The notes beneath the pieces were generated by a model. The model was not told where the DNA came from. It worked only from the letters and a program-made list of their open reading frames with translations, and did no database searches. Shown in pieces: positions 53,121-61,923 of a stretch of 64,000 nt of DNA (position 1 is its first letter; each line of letters starts with the position of its first letter). The stretch is from CFX2 sp014338005. GTDB lineage: Bacteria; Chloroflexota; Anaerolineae; Aggregatilineales; Phototrophicaceae. A program made the translations under genes and the position numbers. Location: the NCBI GenBank assembly GCA_030263555.1, contig SZPE01000001.1:83473-147472 (forward strand). The letters are read 5' to 3'.

Positions 53121-53138
53121 ACTTTAGAGTGAAAATCT

Positions 53139-54218
53139 ATGGATCGCGATAAAACGGACGCTAAAGAACAGATTATCGAGTTCATCACCCAGGAGATGAA
53201 ACGCACCAAAGAGCGCCTGGCGGAGATCAAAAGCCAGATTGACCAGATTCAACTGGTGGTCGGGCGCGAGGAGCAGCGCAACACCGACATCGCCACCGAA
53301 CTGCGTACCATTCAGGACAATATCGAAACCGTCCCCCGCCAGGACATCCGCAGTAAATATGACGAGGCGATGGACGCCCGCTTCCGGCTGACGACCATGC
53401 GCGGCCAGCTCGAAAAGTTCCAGTCCAGCCGCGAAATCCTGGAAAAACAACAGGCTTCGCTGGCTCAACTGCTCAATATCATTCAGGGCGTGGATGTGCT
53501 GGCGAACGGGGCAGAAGAAGCCATCGTCGCTAACCCGAAAGGCAGCCTGAACATCGTCCGTATTGTCCAGGCCCAGGAAGAAGAAAAACTGCGCCTGGCG
53601 CGGCTGATGCACGACGGCCCCGCCCAATCGCTGACCAACTTCATCTTGCAGACCGAAATCTGCCAGCGGCTTTTCGACCGGGACCCGGCCCGCGCCGCCG
53701 AGGAACTCAACAACCTGAAAACGACTGCCAGCGTCACCTTCCAGAAAGTGCGCGATTTTATCTTCGATCTGCGCCCCATGATGCTGGACGACCTGGGCGT
53801 AGTGCCGACGGTGCGCCGTTATATCGATTCCTTCAAGGATAAAAACGATATTGAAGCTCACCTGGAACTCACCGGCGAGGAGCGCCGCTTGCAGACTCAC
53901 CGCGAGGTGATGCTTTTCCGGGGCATCCAGGAACTGATGGGTCACGCCCGCGATTATGCCAACGCCACCGAAATCACCGTCCGGCTGGATATGACCACCG
54001 AACGCATTAAAGTAGATGTGGACGACAACGGGCGCGGCTTCGACGCCGAAGCTGTTTTTATGGCCGGCGACGAGGTGCATCTGGACGCCCGCGCTCAGGG
54101 CATCCTTACCTTAAAGGAAAAGTTCGAGCTGGTCAGCGGCAATCTGTCCGTTTCCAGTTCTGAAACCGAAGGCACAACCGTCCACCTGGAACTTCCGGCC
54201 AGTGACGACACCATATGA
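53139..54218 (+). CDS. DegS/NarX-type histidine kinase with divergent N-box
   Basis: This 359-residue cytoplasmic kinase has a long N-terminal coiled coil (about 5-115), as in DegS. A HisKA_3 domain follows with H158 in RLMHDGPAQSLTNFIL and the LRPMMLDDLGVV segment. The HATPase domain has G-boxes DDNGRGFD and AQGILTLKEKFELVSGNL. In the N-box (QELMGHARDYA) the Asn that normally binds magnesium is replaced by H269. Autokinase activity may therefore be reduced, or the protein may work mainly as a phosphatase. There is no membrane segment. The paired regulator gene lies 18 nt upstream, and the Tad genes begin 133 nt downstream. Confidence 0.85.
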   Translation: MDRDKTDAKEQIIEFITQEMKRTKERLAEIKSQIDQIQLVVGREEQRNTDIATELRTIQDNIETVPRQDIRSKYDEAMDARFRLTTMRGQLEKFQSSREILEKQQASLAQLLNIIQGVDVLANGAEEAIVANPKGSLNIVRIVQAQEEEKLRLARLMHDGPAQSLTNFILQTEICQRLFDRDPARAAEELNNLKTTASVTFQKVRDFIFDLRPMMLDDLGVVPTVRRYIDSFKDKNDIEAHLELTGEERRLQTHREVMLFRGIQELMGHARDYANATEITVRLDMTTERIKVDVDDNGRGFDAEAVFMAGDEVHLDARAQGILTLKEKFELVSGNLSVSSSETEGTTVHLELPASDDTI

Positions 54219-54351
54219 ATCTTCAAACCATCGGCCTATTTGACAGCTACCGCCAATTGACTACACTTAAAATTGTGTCTTTACGAATTCTTTGTTGTCT
54301 GCCCAGTGACACAACTCGCACGCAGACACCTGAATCCGAACGGAGGAGACC

Positions 54352-55491
54352 ATGCGCGGTCGCTTGCTAATCCTGGTCGGGTTAGTCATTCTGATAGTTG
54401 TTATTATCGCCGTTGTGTTTTTGAGTGGTGGTTTACCGGGCCAGCAAACGACTCCCCCTCCTCCGGGAGGTACGGTCGTCCCGCAGGTAACCGCCGGCCC
54501 AACCCCGACGCCGATTCGTTTCGTGAACATCGTCGTGGCGCTGCAAAACCTGCCGCGCGGTTATCGTTTCCCCGAAACTATGGCGGAACTCCAGAACGTC
54601 GTCAACTACTTCCCCTGGCCGGAGGACGCCGTGCCGTTTAACGCCCTCAAGGAAGCCGACGGCGGGTTGGAAAAAGTGCTGGGCAAAATCGCTCGCACCG
54701 ATCTGTTCCGCGAACAGCCCCTCCTCTCGAATCTCCTGGTAGAGCAGTTAACCGACATCGCCAACTTCGGCTCGGACGCGGCGGCGGTGCTGCCCTCCGA
54801 CCGGGTGGCGATTTCTGTCCCCATCAACCGGCAAACCAGCGTCGCCTACGGCATCCGCCCCGGCGACCGCGTGGACGTGATTATCTCCATGCTGTTCGTG
54901 GATGTGGACGAAGTTTTCCAGAGCATCTCCCCAAACCGCATCACCCTGTTCAGCATCAAAGATGATGGGACAATTGAATTCATCCAGGGTGTCGAAGGCC
55001 GCCCTGAAACAACCAGCCTCGGCCCGGCGGTGATCGGCCCCAGTGAACGGCAGCGCCCGCGTCTGGTGACGCAGCGCACCATCCAGGACGCGCTGGTGGT
55101 CTGGGTTGGCGATTTCCCGCTGGTCGGCAGTTATATCGGTGTGCCGCCCACGCCCACCCCCGTCCCCAAAGAGCAGGAAAGCACCGGCTCCGGCACGCCG
55201 CCGCCGCCGCCAACACCCGTTCCGGCGCCGGATATTGTCACCCTGGGCGTTTCGCCGCAGTACGCCGTCTTCCTCACCTACGCCATCGAGGCCAAACTGC
55301 CGCTCACGCTGGTGCTGCGCTCCGCCACCGACACATCCCGTGTACAAACCGAACCGGTGACGCTGGATTACGTCATGAACGAGTTCCGCATCACTCTGCC
55401 CGGTCGGCGCGATTACACCATCGAACCGGCTATCCGCAGCATTCGCCAGCTGCTGGCGGGTGACGAAATCAGCCTGACCGGAACACCATAA
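54352..55491 (+). CDS. cpaB: CpaB/RcpC-type Flp pilus assembly protein
   Basis: This 379-residue protein has one N-terminal membrane helix (about 5-26), a Pro/Thr linker and a SAF/RcpC-type core: IVVALQNLPRGYRF, the segment around LPSDRVAISVPINRQTSVAY, GIRPGDRVDVIISML and the DALVVWVG region. A second Pro-rich linker (about 270-295) and a C-terminal beta-domain follow. CpaB stabilises the Tad pilus channel. A strong ribosome-binding site (GGAGGAG) precedes the ATG. It is the first gene of the Tad core and is followed by its own terminator-like hairpin. Confidence 0.85.
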   Translation: MRGRLLILVGLVILIVVIIAVVFLSGGLPGQQTTPPPPGGTVVPQVTAGPTPTPIRFVNIVVALQNLPRGYRFPETMAELQNVVNYFPWPEDAVPFNALKEADGGLEKVLGKIARTDLFREQPLLSNLLVEQLTDIANFGSDAAAVLPSDRVAISVPINRQTSVAYGIRPGDRVDVIISMLFVDVDEVFQSISPNRITLFSIKDDGTIEFIQGVEGRPETTSLGPAVIGPSERQRPRLVTQRTIQDALVVWVGDFPLVGSYIGVPPTPTPVPKEQESTGSGTPPPPPTPVPAPDIVTLGVSPQYAVFLTYAIEAKLPLTLVLRSATDTSRVQTEPVTLDYVMNEFRITLPGRRDYTIEPAIRSIRQLLAGDEISLTGTP

Positions 55492-55505
55492 CCAAAAATT
55501 CATAA

Positions 55506-55533
55506 GAGTCCCCCCGCTTTTGTGGGGGGACTC
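55506..55533 (+). terminator. Hairpin after cpaB
   Basis: GAGTCCCCCC (55506-55515) pairs perfectly with GGGGGGACTC (55524-55533) over 10 bp with an 8-nt loop. Only AATTAAT follows, so termination may be partial. It could set the level of cpaB mRNA relative to the downstream motor genes. Confidence 0.7.
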
Positions 55534-55535
55534 AA

Positions 55536-55563
55536 TTAATCGGGCGAGGAATTGGTTTATAAT
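55536..55563 (+). promoter_or_regulatory. Promoter candidate before cpaE
   Basis: A perfect TATAAT lies at 55558-55563, with a weak TTAATC (55536-55541) 16 nt upstream. It directly follows the cpaB terminator, so cpaE and the genes after it can be expressed separately from cpaB. The leader would be about 70 nt. Confidence 0.5.
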
Positions 55564-55641
55564 ACATAGATAGGTGGAGCTATTGGCTCCACTGGTAGTG
55601 CCTGCTATCCGTCTTATGCGGAGCGCCGGGGAGGGACATGA

Positions 55642-56976
55642 ATGAATAGACCGGGCAGCCCACAGTCTGAAGGTGATGTGATTACCATCCTTCTGGTAGA
55701 TGACATCCCGGAAGCGCGCGAAAATATCAAAAAACTCCTGGCCTTTGAACCTGATTTTCGAGTGATTGGCTCGGTCGGTACGGGGCGCGAAGGGGTGGCG
55801 ATGGCGAAGGAAATGAAGCCGAACATCGTCATCATGGACATCAATATGCCCGATATGGACGGTATTCAGGCTACCTCGCTAATTACCGAATCCGTCCCTA
55901 CGGCAGCGGTGATTATGATGTCCGTCCAGAACGACCCGGACTATCTGCGGCGCGCGATGCTGGCCGGCGCGCGGAACTTCCTCACCAAACCCATTTCGCC
56001 CGACGAACTCTACAACACCATTCGTACCGTTCACGCCCAGCACCGGGTGGTCGCCCAGCGCCTTTCGGCCATGCAGCAGGTCCCGGAGGAATCGCTGCGG
56101 AAGGCCGTCCAGGCGGAAGGCACCGAAAACCGTCCCGGCCATGTGATCGTGGTTTACAGCCCGCAGGGCGGCGTCGGCGTAACCACCATCGCTACCAATC
56201 TGGCCTCCGGCCTGATGAAAGAAGGTATCCGCGTCCTGCTGGTAGATGCCGACTTGCAGTTCGGCGACATCGGCGTGCTGCTCAACATCCAGTCCCAATC
56301 CACGATGGTTGACCTGGTGGATAACATTCATGACCTGGATACCGAGCTTTTTGACAGCATCGTGTTTACCCACGACAGCGGCATGAAAGTGCTGATGGGC
56401 CCCGCCCGGCCTGAATATGCCGAGGTGATCGAACAGAATAACCCGACGGCGGTCGCCCAGATGCTGGAAAAAATCAGCGGCAATTATGATTTTATCGTCG
56501 TGGATACCAGCCACCAGTTAAACGAAACCGTGCTGTCGCTGTTTGATATTGCCGCCAAAATTGTCCTGGTTGGGATGCCAACCCTGGCCTGCGTGAAAAA
56601 TGTCCGTTTTGTCCTCGACCTGTTCGACCAGTTGAATTACCCGCCGGACAAAACCTTCCTCATCCTTAACCGCGTTCTGGATGACCGCAACCGCCAGCGT
56701 TTCACCATCCCGTCGGAAAAAATCGCCCGGTTTTTGAAACGCCCAATCGAACTGGAAATCCCCTCCGACGAGCTGACCGCCCTGGAAGCGATGAGCAAGG
56801 GTATCCCGATCATCGCCCGGCGCGATAAATCCCGCTCGCCGGTGAAAGAGTTAATGTCCCTATCGGATATGTTGTATACCCAACTGGTAGGTCAGGAAGA
56901 AGTTGAGGATTTTGACTCGTCAGCCGACAAAGCCCGGCGCAAACCGGGACTCGGTTTGCGGTTGGGTAAAGCCTGA
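55642..56976 (+). CDS. cpaE: CpaE/TadZ-type pilus localisation ATPase with receiver domain
   Basis: This 444-residue protein has an N-terminal receiver with D66 (IVIMDINMPDMDG) and K116, followed by a MinD/ParA-like domain. The P-loop reads SPQGGVGVTT (173-182), with Q175 and V180 in place of the two lysines of standard deviant Walker motifs. The Walker B-like strands are LLVDADLQFGDIG and FIVVDTSHQL. TadZ/CpaE proteins place the Tad machine at a cell pole or site, and loss of lysines is common in this family. A second start 3 codons downstream is not needed. The short C-terminal tail is basic. Confidence 0.88.
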   Translation: MNRPGSPQSEGDVITILLVDDIPEARENIKKLLAFEPDFRVIGSVGTGREGVAMAKEMKPNIVIMDINMPDMDGIQATSLITESVPTAAVIMMSVQNDPDYLRRAMLAGARNFLTKPISPDELYNTIRTVHAQHRVVAQRLSAMQQVPEESLRKAVQAEGTENRPGHVIVVYSPQGGVGVTTIATNLASGLMKEGIRVLLVDADLQFGDIGVLLNIQSQSTMVDLVDNIHDLDTELFDSIVFTHDSGMKVLMGPARPEYAEVIEQNNPTAVAQMLEKISGNYDFIVVDTSHQLNETVLSLFDIAAKIVLVGMPTLACVKNVRFVLDLFDQLNYPPDKTFLILNRVLDDRNRQRFTIPSEKIARFLKRPIELEIPSDELTALEAMSKGIPIIARRDKSRSPVKELMSLSDMLYTQLVGQEEVEDFDSSADKARRKPGLGLRLGKA

Positions 56977-56998
56977 GAGTGATACCGGAGGATAACGA

Positions 56999-58435
56999 AT
57001 GTCTTTATTACGTCGTATTGAACGGGGCAGCGGCAGTGGTGGTGATCCGGGTTCGAGTGGCCGTCCCCCCGAAACCCCTGGCCCCGCACCGGAAAGCGAA
57101 GAATCGAAGCTGGCGGCGGCGCGGCTGCGCCGTCAGTCCATTGGCGATCCGGTGCGCGCGGGCAAAAGCAACAACTACATGGATTTGAAGGCGCGCGTCC
57201 AGAACAAACTGCTTTCCGAACTGGACCAGCACGCGATGGACGTTACGCGCAAGCAAGAAGTGCGCGAGCATATCGAAGAACTGTTTAACGCCATCCTGGC
57301 CGACGAGAGTATGGTGCTGGCCCGCAGCGAGCGCCAGAACCTTTTTGAGGCCATCGTTGCCGAAATCCTGGGCTTCGGCCCGCTGGAGCCGCTGCTGGCC
57401 GATGAAACCATCACCGAAATCATGGTCAACGGCCCCAAAAACATCTTCATCGAACAAAAAGGGAACATCACGCGCGCCAACGCCACCTTCGAGAGCGATG
57501 AACACGTCATGCGGATCATTGATCGCATTGTTGCGCCGCTGGGCCGCCGCATTGACGAAAGCTCGCCCCTGGTGGACGCCCGTCTGCCGGACGGCTCGCG
57601 CGTTAACGCCGTCATCCGCCCGATCTCGCTGGTGGGGCCGACCATCACCATCCGTAAATTCTTCAAAAAACCCCTGATGGTGGATGACCTGGTGCGCCTG
57701 GGTTCGATGACCAAAGAGATGGCCGAGTTCCTGCGCGCCTGCATTGTCTCGCGGCTCAACATCATCGTGTCCGGCGGCACCGGCTCCGGCAAAACCACGC
57801 TGCTTAACGTGCTGTCCAGCTTCATCCCCAACAACGAACGTATCGTCACCATCGAAAACGCCGCCGAGCTTCAGCTTCGCCAGGAACACGTTGTCACCCT
57901 GGAGTCGCGCCCGCCCAACATTGAAGGAAAAGGCGCAATCACCATCCAGGACCTGGTAGTGAACGCGCTGCGTATGCGCCCCGACCGCATCGTGGTTGGG
58001 GAATGCCGCTCTGGCGAGGCGCTGGACATGCTCCAGGCCATGAACACCGGCCACGATGGTTCGCTGACCACACTGCACGCCAACAGCCCGCGCGATACGC
58101 TGGCGCGTCTGGAAGTGATGTGCCTGATGTCCGGCATGGATTTGCCGGTGCGCGCCATCCGCGAGCAGGTCGCCAGCGCCGTTGATATGATCTGCCAGCA
58201 GAGCCGCCTGCGCGACGGCTCGCGCAAGATCGAAAAAGTCTCTGAAGTGCAGGGTATGGAAGGTGAAATCATCACCATGTCCGACATCTTCGAGTTCGAA
58301 CAAACCGGCATCGAGGGCGGCAAAATCATTGGCCGTATTCGCCCAACCGGGCTGCGTCCTAAATTCATTGACCGGATCGAAGCTTCCGGCATTCACCTGC
58401 CGCCGGCAGTTTTCGGTATTGGACGTGGTTATTAG
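56999..58435 (+). CDS. cpaF: CpaF/TadA secretion ATPase
   Basis: This 478-residue VirB11/GspE-type hexameric ATPase powers Tad pilus assembly and retraction. It has an N-terminal helical region, then LVDARLPDGSRVNAVIRP, Walker A GGTGSGKTT (259-267, K265), the Asp-box ENAAELQL, Walker B RPDRIVVGECRSGEALDMLQ and the His-box TGHDGSLTTLHANSPRD. All catalytic motifs are intact. A ribosome-binding site (GGAGGATAAC) precedes the ATG. It lies 22 nt after cpaE. Confidence 0.95.
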   Translation: MSLLRRIERGSGSGGDPGSSGRPPETPGPAPESEESKLAAARLRRQSIGDPVRAGKSNNYMDLKARVQNKLLSELDQHAMDVTRKQEVREHIEELFNAILADESMVLARSERQNLFEAIVAEILGFGPLEPLLADETITEIMVNGPKNIFIEQKGNITRANATFESDEHVMRIIDRIVAPLGRRIDESSPLVDARLPDGSRVNAVIRPISLVGPTITIRKFFKKPLMVDDLVRLGSMTKEMAEFLRACIVSRLNIIVSGGTGSGKTTLLNVLSSFIPNNERIVTIENAAELQLRQEHVVTLESRPPNIEGKGAITIQDLVVNALRMRPDRIVVGECRSGEALDMLQAMNTGHDGSLTTLHANSPRDTLARLEVMCLMSGMDLPVRAIREQVASAVDMICQQSRLRDGSRKIEKVSEVQGMEGEIITMSDIFEFEQTGIEGGKIIGRIRPTGLRPKFIDRIEASGIHLPPAVFGIGRGY

Positions 58436-58465
58436 TTATAAATTTACAACCCAGCGGCATTGGGA

Positions 58466-58488
58466 AGCGCGTCATCTTGACGCGCTTT
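58466..58488 (+). other. Strong hairpin between cpaF and tadB
   Basis: AAGCGCGTCA (58466-58475) pairs with TGACGCGCTT (58479-58488) around a 3-nt loop, extendable by about 3 bp on each side. No T-run follows. It may be a processing or stability element, or a weak terminator that tunes tadB and tadC relative to cpaF. Confidence 0.5.
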
Positions 58489-58540
58489 CCATAATCCACA
58501 TACAATGACAGTAAGTTAATTGAGTTGGAGGGTAGCTGGC

Positions 58541-59533
58541 GTGCCCGAACAGTTAATTCCCATCATTATTGGTATCGCAGGAATTGCGGCTATTGCCGTT
58601 ATTGTGATCGGCATAGTGAGCGTCCGCTCGGAAAAAAATCTGGTTGAGGAGCGTTTGGGGCGCTACGAACAGGGTTATCAGTCCTTCCTCGACATCGAAG
58701 ACGAGGAAGAGGCTCGAATCGAGGATAAACAACAGCGCAAGGCGCTGCAAGCCATTGATAAAGCCATCGCCGAACGCCCCTTCGCCCGCAAATGGAAACA
58801 GCAGCTTGCTCGCGCCGACCTAAAGCTGACGGTCGCCGAATACGCGGCGCTGCACGTGGTTTCGATAATCGGCTTTTTCGCCGGCGGTTATTTCGTCCTG
58901 TTCCGGGGCGATCTCATCATGTCCATCGTCGCCGGTTTCATCGGCCTGTTTTTCCCGCGTATTTACGTCTCCCGCGCCACCAGCAAACGCCTGCTGCGCT
59001 TCGAGCAGCAGCTTCCCGATACACTGGGGCTGTGGGTGAACGCGCTGCGCTCCGGCTTCAGCGTCATGCAGGCGATGGAGGCCATCTCGCGCGATGCGCC
59101 CGAACCCACCTCGACCGAATTCAAGCGCGTGGTGCAGGAAGCTCAGCTTGGCATTGACGTGGAAGATGCCCTGGAACACCTGTTAGCCCGCGTGGAAAGC
59201 GAAGACCTCGATCTGGTTATCACGGCGGTGAACATCCAGCGCGAGGTCGGCGGCAACCTGGCCGAAATTCTGGAGGTCATCAGCCATACCATCCGGGAGC
59301 GCGTCAAACTGAAAGGCGAAATCCGCGTATTAACGTCCCAGGGGCGTATCACGGGCTGGCTCATCAGCGGGCTGCCGATTGCGGTGGCGCTGTTCCTTTC
59401 GGTCATCCAGCCCGGTTTTATGAACCCGATGTTTGAAAGTCGTACCTGCGGCTGGCCGATGTTGGGCATCGGCCTGGCCCTGATCGGCCTCGGTATGGCC
59501 GCCATCCAGAAGATTGTCAACATCGAGATTTAG
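58541..59533 (+). CDS. tadB: TadB-type pilus inner-membrane platform protein
   Basis: This protein of about 330 residues has an N-terminal membrane helix and a type II secretion F (T2SF) domain: FEQQLPDTLGLWVNALRSGF, AMEAISRDAPEP and NIQREVGGNLAEILEVISHT. C-terminal helices follow. TadB forms the membrane platform with TadC for CpaF. The GTG at 58541 has GGAGGG (58527-58532) 8 nt upstream and is preferred to a TTG at 58520. Confidence 0.92.
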   Translation: MPEQLIPIIIGIAGIAAIAVIVIGIVSVRSEKNLVEERLGRYEQGYQSFLDIEDEEEARIEDKQQRKALQAIDKAIAERPFARKWKQQLARADLKLTVAEYAALHVVSIIGFFAGGYFVLFRGDLIMSIVAGFIGLFFPRIYVSRATSKRLLRFEQQLPDTLGLWVNALRSGFSVMQAMEAISRDAPEPTSTEFKRVVQEAQLGIDVEDALEHLLARVESEDLDLVITAVNIQREVGGNLAEILEVISHTIRERVKLKGEIRVLTSQGRITGWLISGLPIAVALFLSVIQPGFMNPMFESRTCGWPMLGIGLALIGLGMAAIQKIVNIEI

Positions 59534-59551
59534 CGAAAAGAGGCAGCCGCT

Positions 59552-60484
59552 ATGGAAGGCGTACTGATTATTATCGTATTGCTCGTCATTGCCGGATTAG
59601 TTTATGTTGGCCTCCGGGATGATCGCAGCCGCGATCCGCTCCAGGAGCGTTTGGCGCAGTTCGGCGAACGCGAACTGCCGGATTCGCTGGAAGAAATCGA
59701 ACTTTCGCTGCCCTTTAAAGATCGTATTTTGCTCCCGCTCATGCGTAAGGTAGCCGACCTGGTGGTGAAGTTCACGCCCGAAAAGCAGCTTGAGCAAACC
59801 CGCCACCAGATCGAACTCGCCGGCATGTCCGGGTCTATGGAGCCGACCACCTTTTTCGCCATGCGTATCGGCGCGACCATCGGCCTGGGGCTGATGGCCT
59901 TTATGGTCTTTTACGTGCTGTCCCCCAAACGCGACCCCAACGCCCTGGCTTATGTCATCGGCGGCGCGGGGCTGGGCTACTTTTTCCCGGTGCTGTGGAT
60001 TAAAAGCAAAATCAGCAAGCGCCAGGATAACATCATCAAAGCCCTGCCGGACGCGCTCGACCTGCTGACCATCTGCGTCGAGGCCGGGCTGGGCTTCGAC
60101 CAGGCGATGGGCAAAGTTTACGAAAAATGGGATAACGACCTGGCCGTCGCGTTTGGCCGCGTCCTGCGGGAAATTCAGCTCGGCAAGCTGCGCCGCGAAG
60201 CCCTGCGCGATATGTCCGAACGAATGGACGTACCCGACGTAACCGCCTTCACTGCCGCCGTCATCCAGGCCGACCAACTGGGCGTCAGCATGACCAAAAT
60301 CCTGCGCGTTCAGTCCGACCAGATGCGGGTCAAACGCCGGCAGCGCGCCCAGGAAAAAGCGCACCAGGCGCCGGTGAAGATGATGATCCCGATGGTTCTG
60401 CTCATCTTCCCGTCGCTGTGGATTGTGCTGTTGGGGCCGGCTATTGTCTTCCTGCTCCAAAGCGGTACTTTAGGGAAGATTTAA
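59552..60484 (+). CDS. tadC: TadC-type pilus inner-membrane platform protein
   Basis: This 310-residue protein has an N-terminal membrane helix, two central helices and a T2SF domain with ALPDALDLLTICVEAGLGFD, REIQLGKLRREALRDMSERM and VIQADQLGVSMTKILRVQSD. A C-terminal helix follows. It is the partner of TadB in the assembly platform and starts 18 nt after tadB. No prepilin peptidase, Flp pilin or secretin gene follows. Confidence 0.92.
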   Translation: MEGVLIIIVLLVIAGLVYVGLRDDRSRDPLQERLAQFGERELPDSLEEIELSLPFKDRILLPLMRKVADLVVKFTPEKQLEQTRHQIELAGMSGSMEPTTFFAMRIGATIGLGLMAFMVFYVLSPKRDPNALAYVIGGAGLGYFFPVLWIKSKISKRQDNIIKALPDALDLLTICVEAGLGFDQAMGKVYEKWDNDLAVAFGRVLREIQLGKLRREALRDMSERMDVPDVTAFTAAVIQADQLGVSMTKILRVQSDQMRVKRRQRAQEKAHQAPVKMMIPMVLLIFPSLWIVLLGPAIVFLLQSGTLGKI

Positions 60485-60532
60485 CGAACCCTTACGCCGT
60501 CCTTCAACTGAAACCGCTTTTTACCACCTGGG

Positions 60533-61267
60533 ATGCCCGATATGCCCGGTCTGTTGCTTTTTTCCTCTTTCCCTTCCGGCCATCCACAAGGCCGGCAGCG
60601 TGGTTTTTTTGCGCCCGATTCCAGGTCGCGCCGTCTGGCGGACGCGCTGGTTGACCTCATCTTCCCGCCGCGCTGCGCGGGCTGTGGCCGTGTGGATTGG
60701 GGCTGGTGCGCGCGCTGCCAGGCAGACCTGGAACAAACCCCTTATCCGCAGTACGTCCAACCGCTGCCGCCGCTTTCCGGCATGGCCTCCACCGCCGTTC
60801 ATGAAGGTAAGGTTCAGCAGGCTATCTGGTCGCTCAAATACGAAAACGCGCGCCATATCAGCCAGCCTTTAGGCGACCGGCTGGCCGCCCACCTGGAGCT
60901 GCTGGACTGGCCGGTAAGCTGCATCGTGCCGGTGCCGATGCACGTCGAACGGCTGGCACAGCGCGGGTATAATCAGGCGCAGCTTTTGGCGGAACAGGCG
61001 GCGCGGTTGGCTACCCTGCCCTGCCGCCCGGATGCGCTGCGCCGCTGGCGTTTTACGCCGTCCCAGGTCGGCCTGGGGCGCGAGGCCCGGCTCGAAAATG
61101 TTAAGGACGCTTTTGAGGCTAGCCCGGCGCTCGCTGACGGCCAGATTGTGCTGCTGGTGGACGACGTATACACCACCGGCGCAACCCTCAGCGCCTGCGC
61201 CGCCGCCCTGCTCGATGCCGGCGCTGCCGCCGTTTACGGCTTAACCGTATCGGCAGCCCGTCACTGA
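60533..61267 (+). CDS. ComF-family amidophosphoribosyltransferase-like protein
   Basis: This 244-residue protein has an N-terminal zinc-ribbon region (FPPRCAGCGRVDWGWCARC) and a phosphoribosyltransferase domain with the PRPP-binding motif VLLVDDVYTTGATLSACAAA. ComF proteins take part in DNA uptake in competent bacteria, and similar proteins occur widely without competence. The N-terminal stretch before the zinc site (about 30 residues) is longer than usual, so the ATG at 60542 is equally plausible. It follows tadC by 48 nt. Confidence 0.88.
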   Translation: MPDMPGLLLFSSFPSGHPQGRQRGFFAPDSRSRRLADALVDLIFPPRCAGCGRVDWGWCARCQADLEQTPYPQYVQPLPPLSGMASTAVHEGKVQQAIWSLKYENARHISQPLGDRLAAHLELLDWPVSCIVPVPMHVERLAQRGYNQAQLLAEQAARLATLPCRPDALRRWRFTPSQVGLGREARLENVKDAFEASPALADGQIVLLVDDVYTTGATLSACAAALLDAGAAAVYGLTVSAARH

Positions 61268-61295
61268 CCCTATTTTTTACAGAAGGAGCATAAGC

Positions 61296-61907
61296 ATGGA
61301 CGTAACCATTCACAGCAACAACATCCGAATGACCGATGCTCTTGAAGCCTATACACGCAAAAAACTGGATAAGCTGGATCGTTATCTTCCCAACATTACC
61401 AGAATTGAGATTGATCTGTCGCAGCAGCGCAGCCGCCGGGGAGAAGACCTGGCGATTGCCCAGATCACTATCCGCCACAAACGCGGCGCTATCCTGCGCG
61501 CCGAGGAGCGCGTCCCCGGCGATATTCAGACCGCCATTAACGCGGCAGTGGATAATATGTACCGCCGCATCCAGCGTTTTAAGGGCAAACGCCAGCGCAA
61601 AGGCCGCGAACGTTTTACCGCCACGCTGGAAGAACTGAGCGTAGCGGAAGCCATCCCGGATGTGGAAGAATTTGTCGAGGAAGAAATCCCTGTCGAAGCG
61701 CCGGCGGCAGAAGCCGCGCCCACGATCGGCATCGTTCGCCGCAAGGCCATCTCTGTGACGGCCATGACCGAAGCCGAGGCCATCGAACAGATGGAACTGC
61801 TGGGCCACACCTTTTTCGTCTTTTTCAACGACGGCACCGGCGGCGTGAACGTCCTGTACAAACGTTCATCAGGAGGTTACGGCGTCCTCGTGCCGCAGGT
61901 GGAGTAA
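61296..61907 (+). CDS. hpf: Long-form ribosome hibernation promoting factor
   Basis: The N-terminal 110 residues of this 203-residue protein are the S30AE/RaiA ribosome-binding domain (MDVTIHSNNIRMTDALEAYT, RIEIDLSQQRSRRGEDLA). A Glu/Ala/Pro-rich linker (about 118-145) and the C-terminal dimerisation domain follow (IVRRKAISVTAMTEAEAIEQ, MELLGHTFFVFFNDGTGGVN, YKRSSGGYGVLVP). The long form joins two 70S ribosomes into inactive 100S dimers in resting cells. A strong ribosome-binding site (AGAAGGAG) precedes the ATG. Confidence 0.95.
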   Translation: MDVTIHSNNIRMTDALEAYTRKKLDKLDRYLPNITRIEIDLSQQRSRRGEDLAIAQITIRHKRGAILRAEERVPGDIQTAINAAVDNMYRRIQRFKGKRQRKGRERFTATLEELSVAEAIPDVEEFVEEEIPVEAPAAEAAPTIGIVRRKAISVTAMTEAEAIEQMELLGHTFFVFFNDGTGGVNVLYKRSSGGYGVLVPQVE

Positions 61908-61923
61908 CGTCCTGAAATCCGTT

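Noticed and set aside
57008..58396. A 462-residue open frame opposite cpaF
   Set aside because: The plus strand carries all CpaF motifs; the antisense frame has no recognisable motif.
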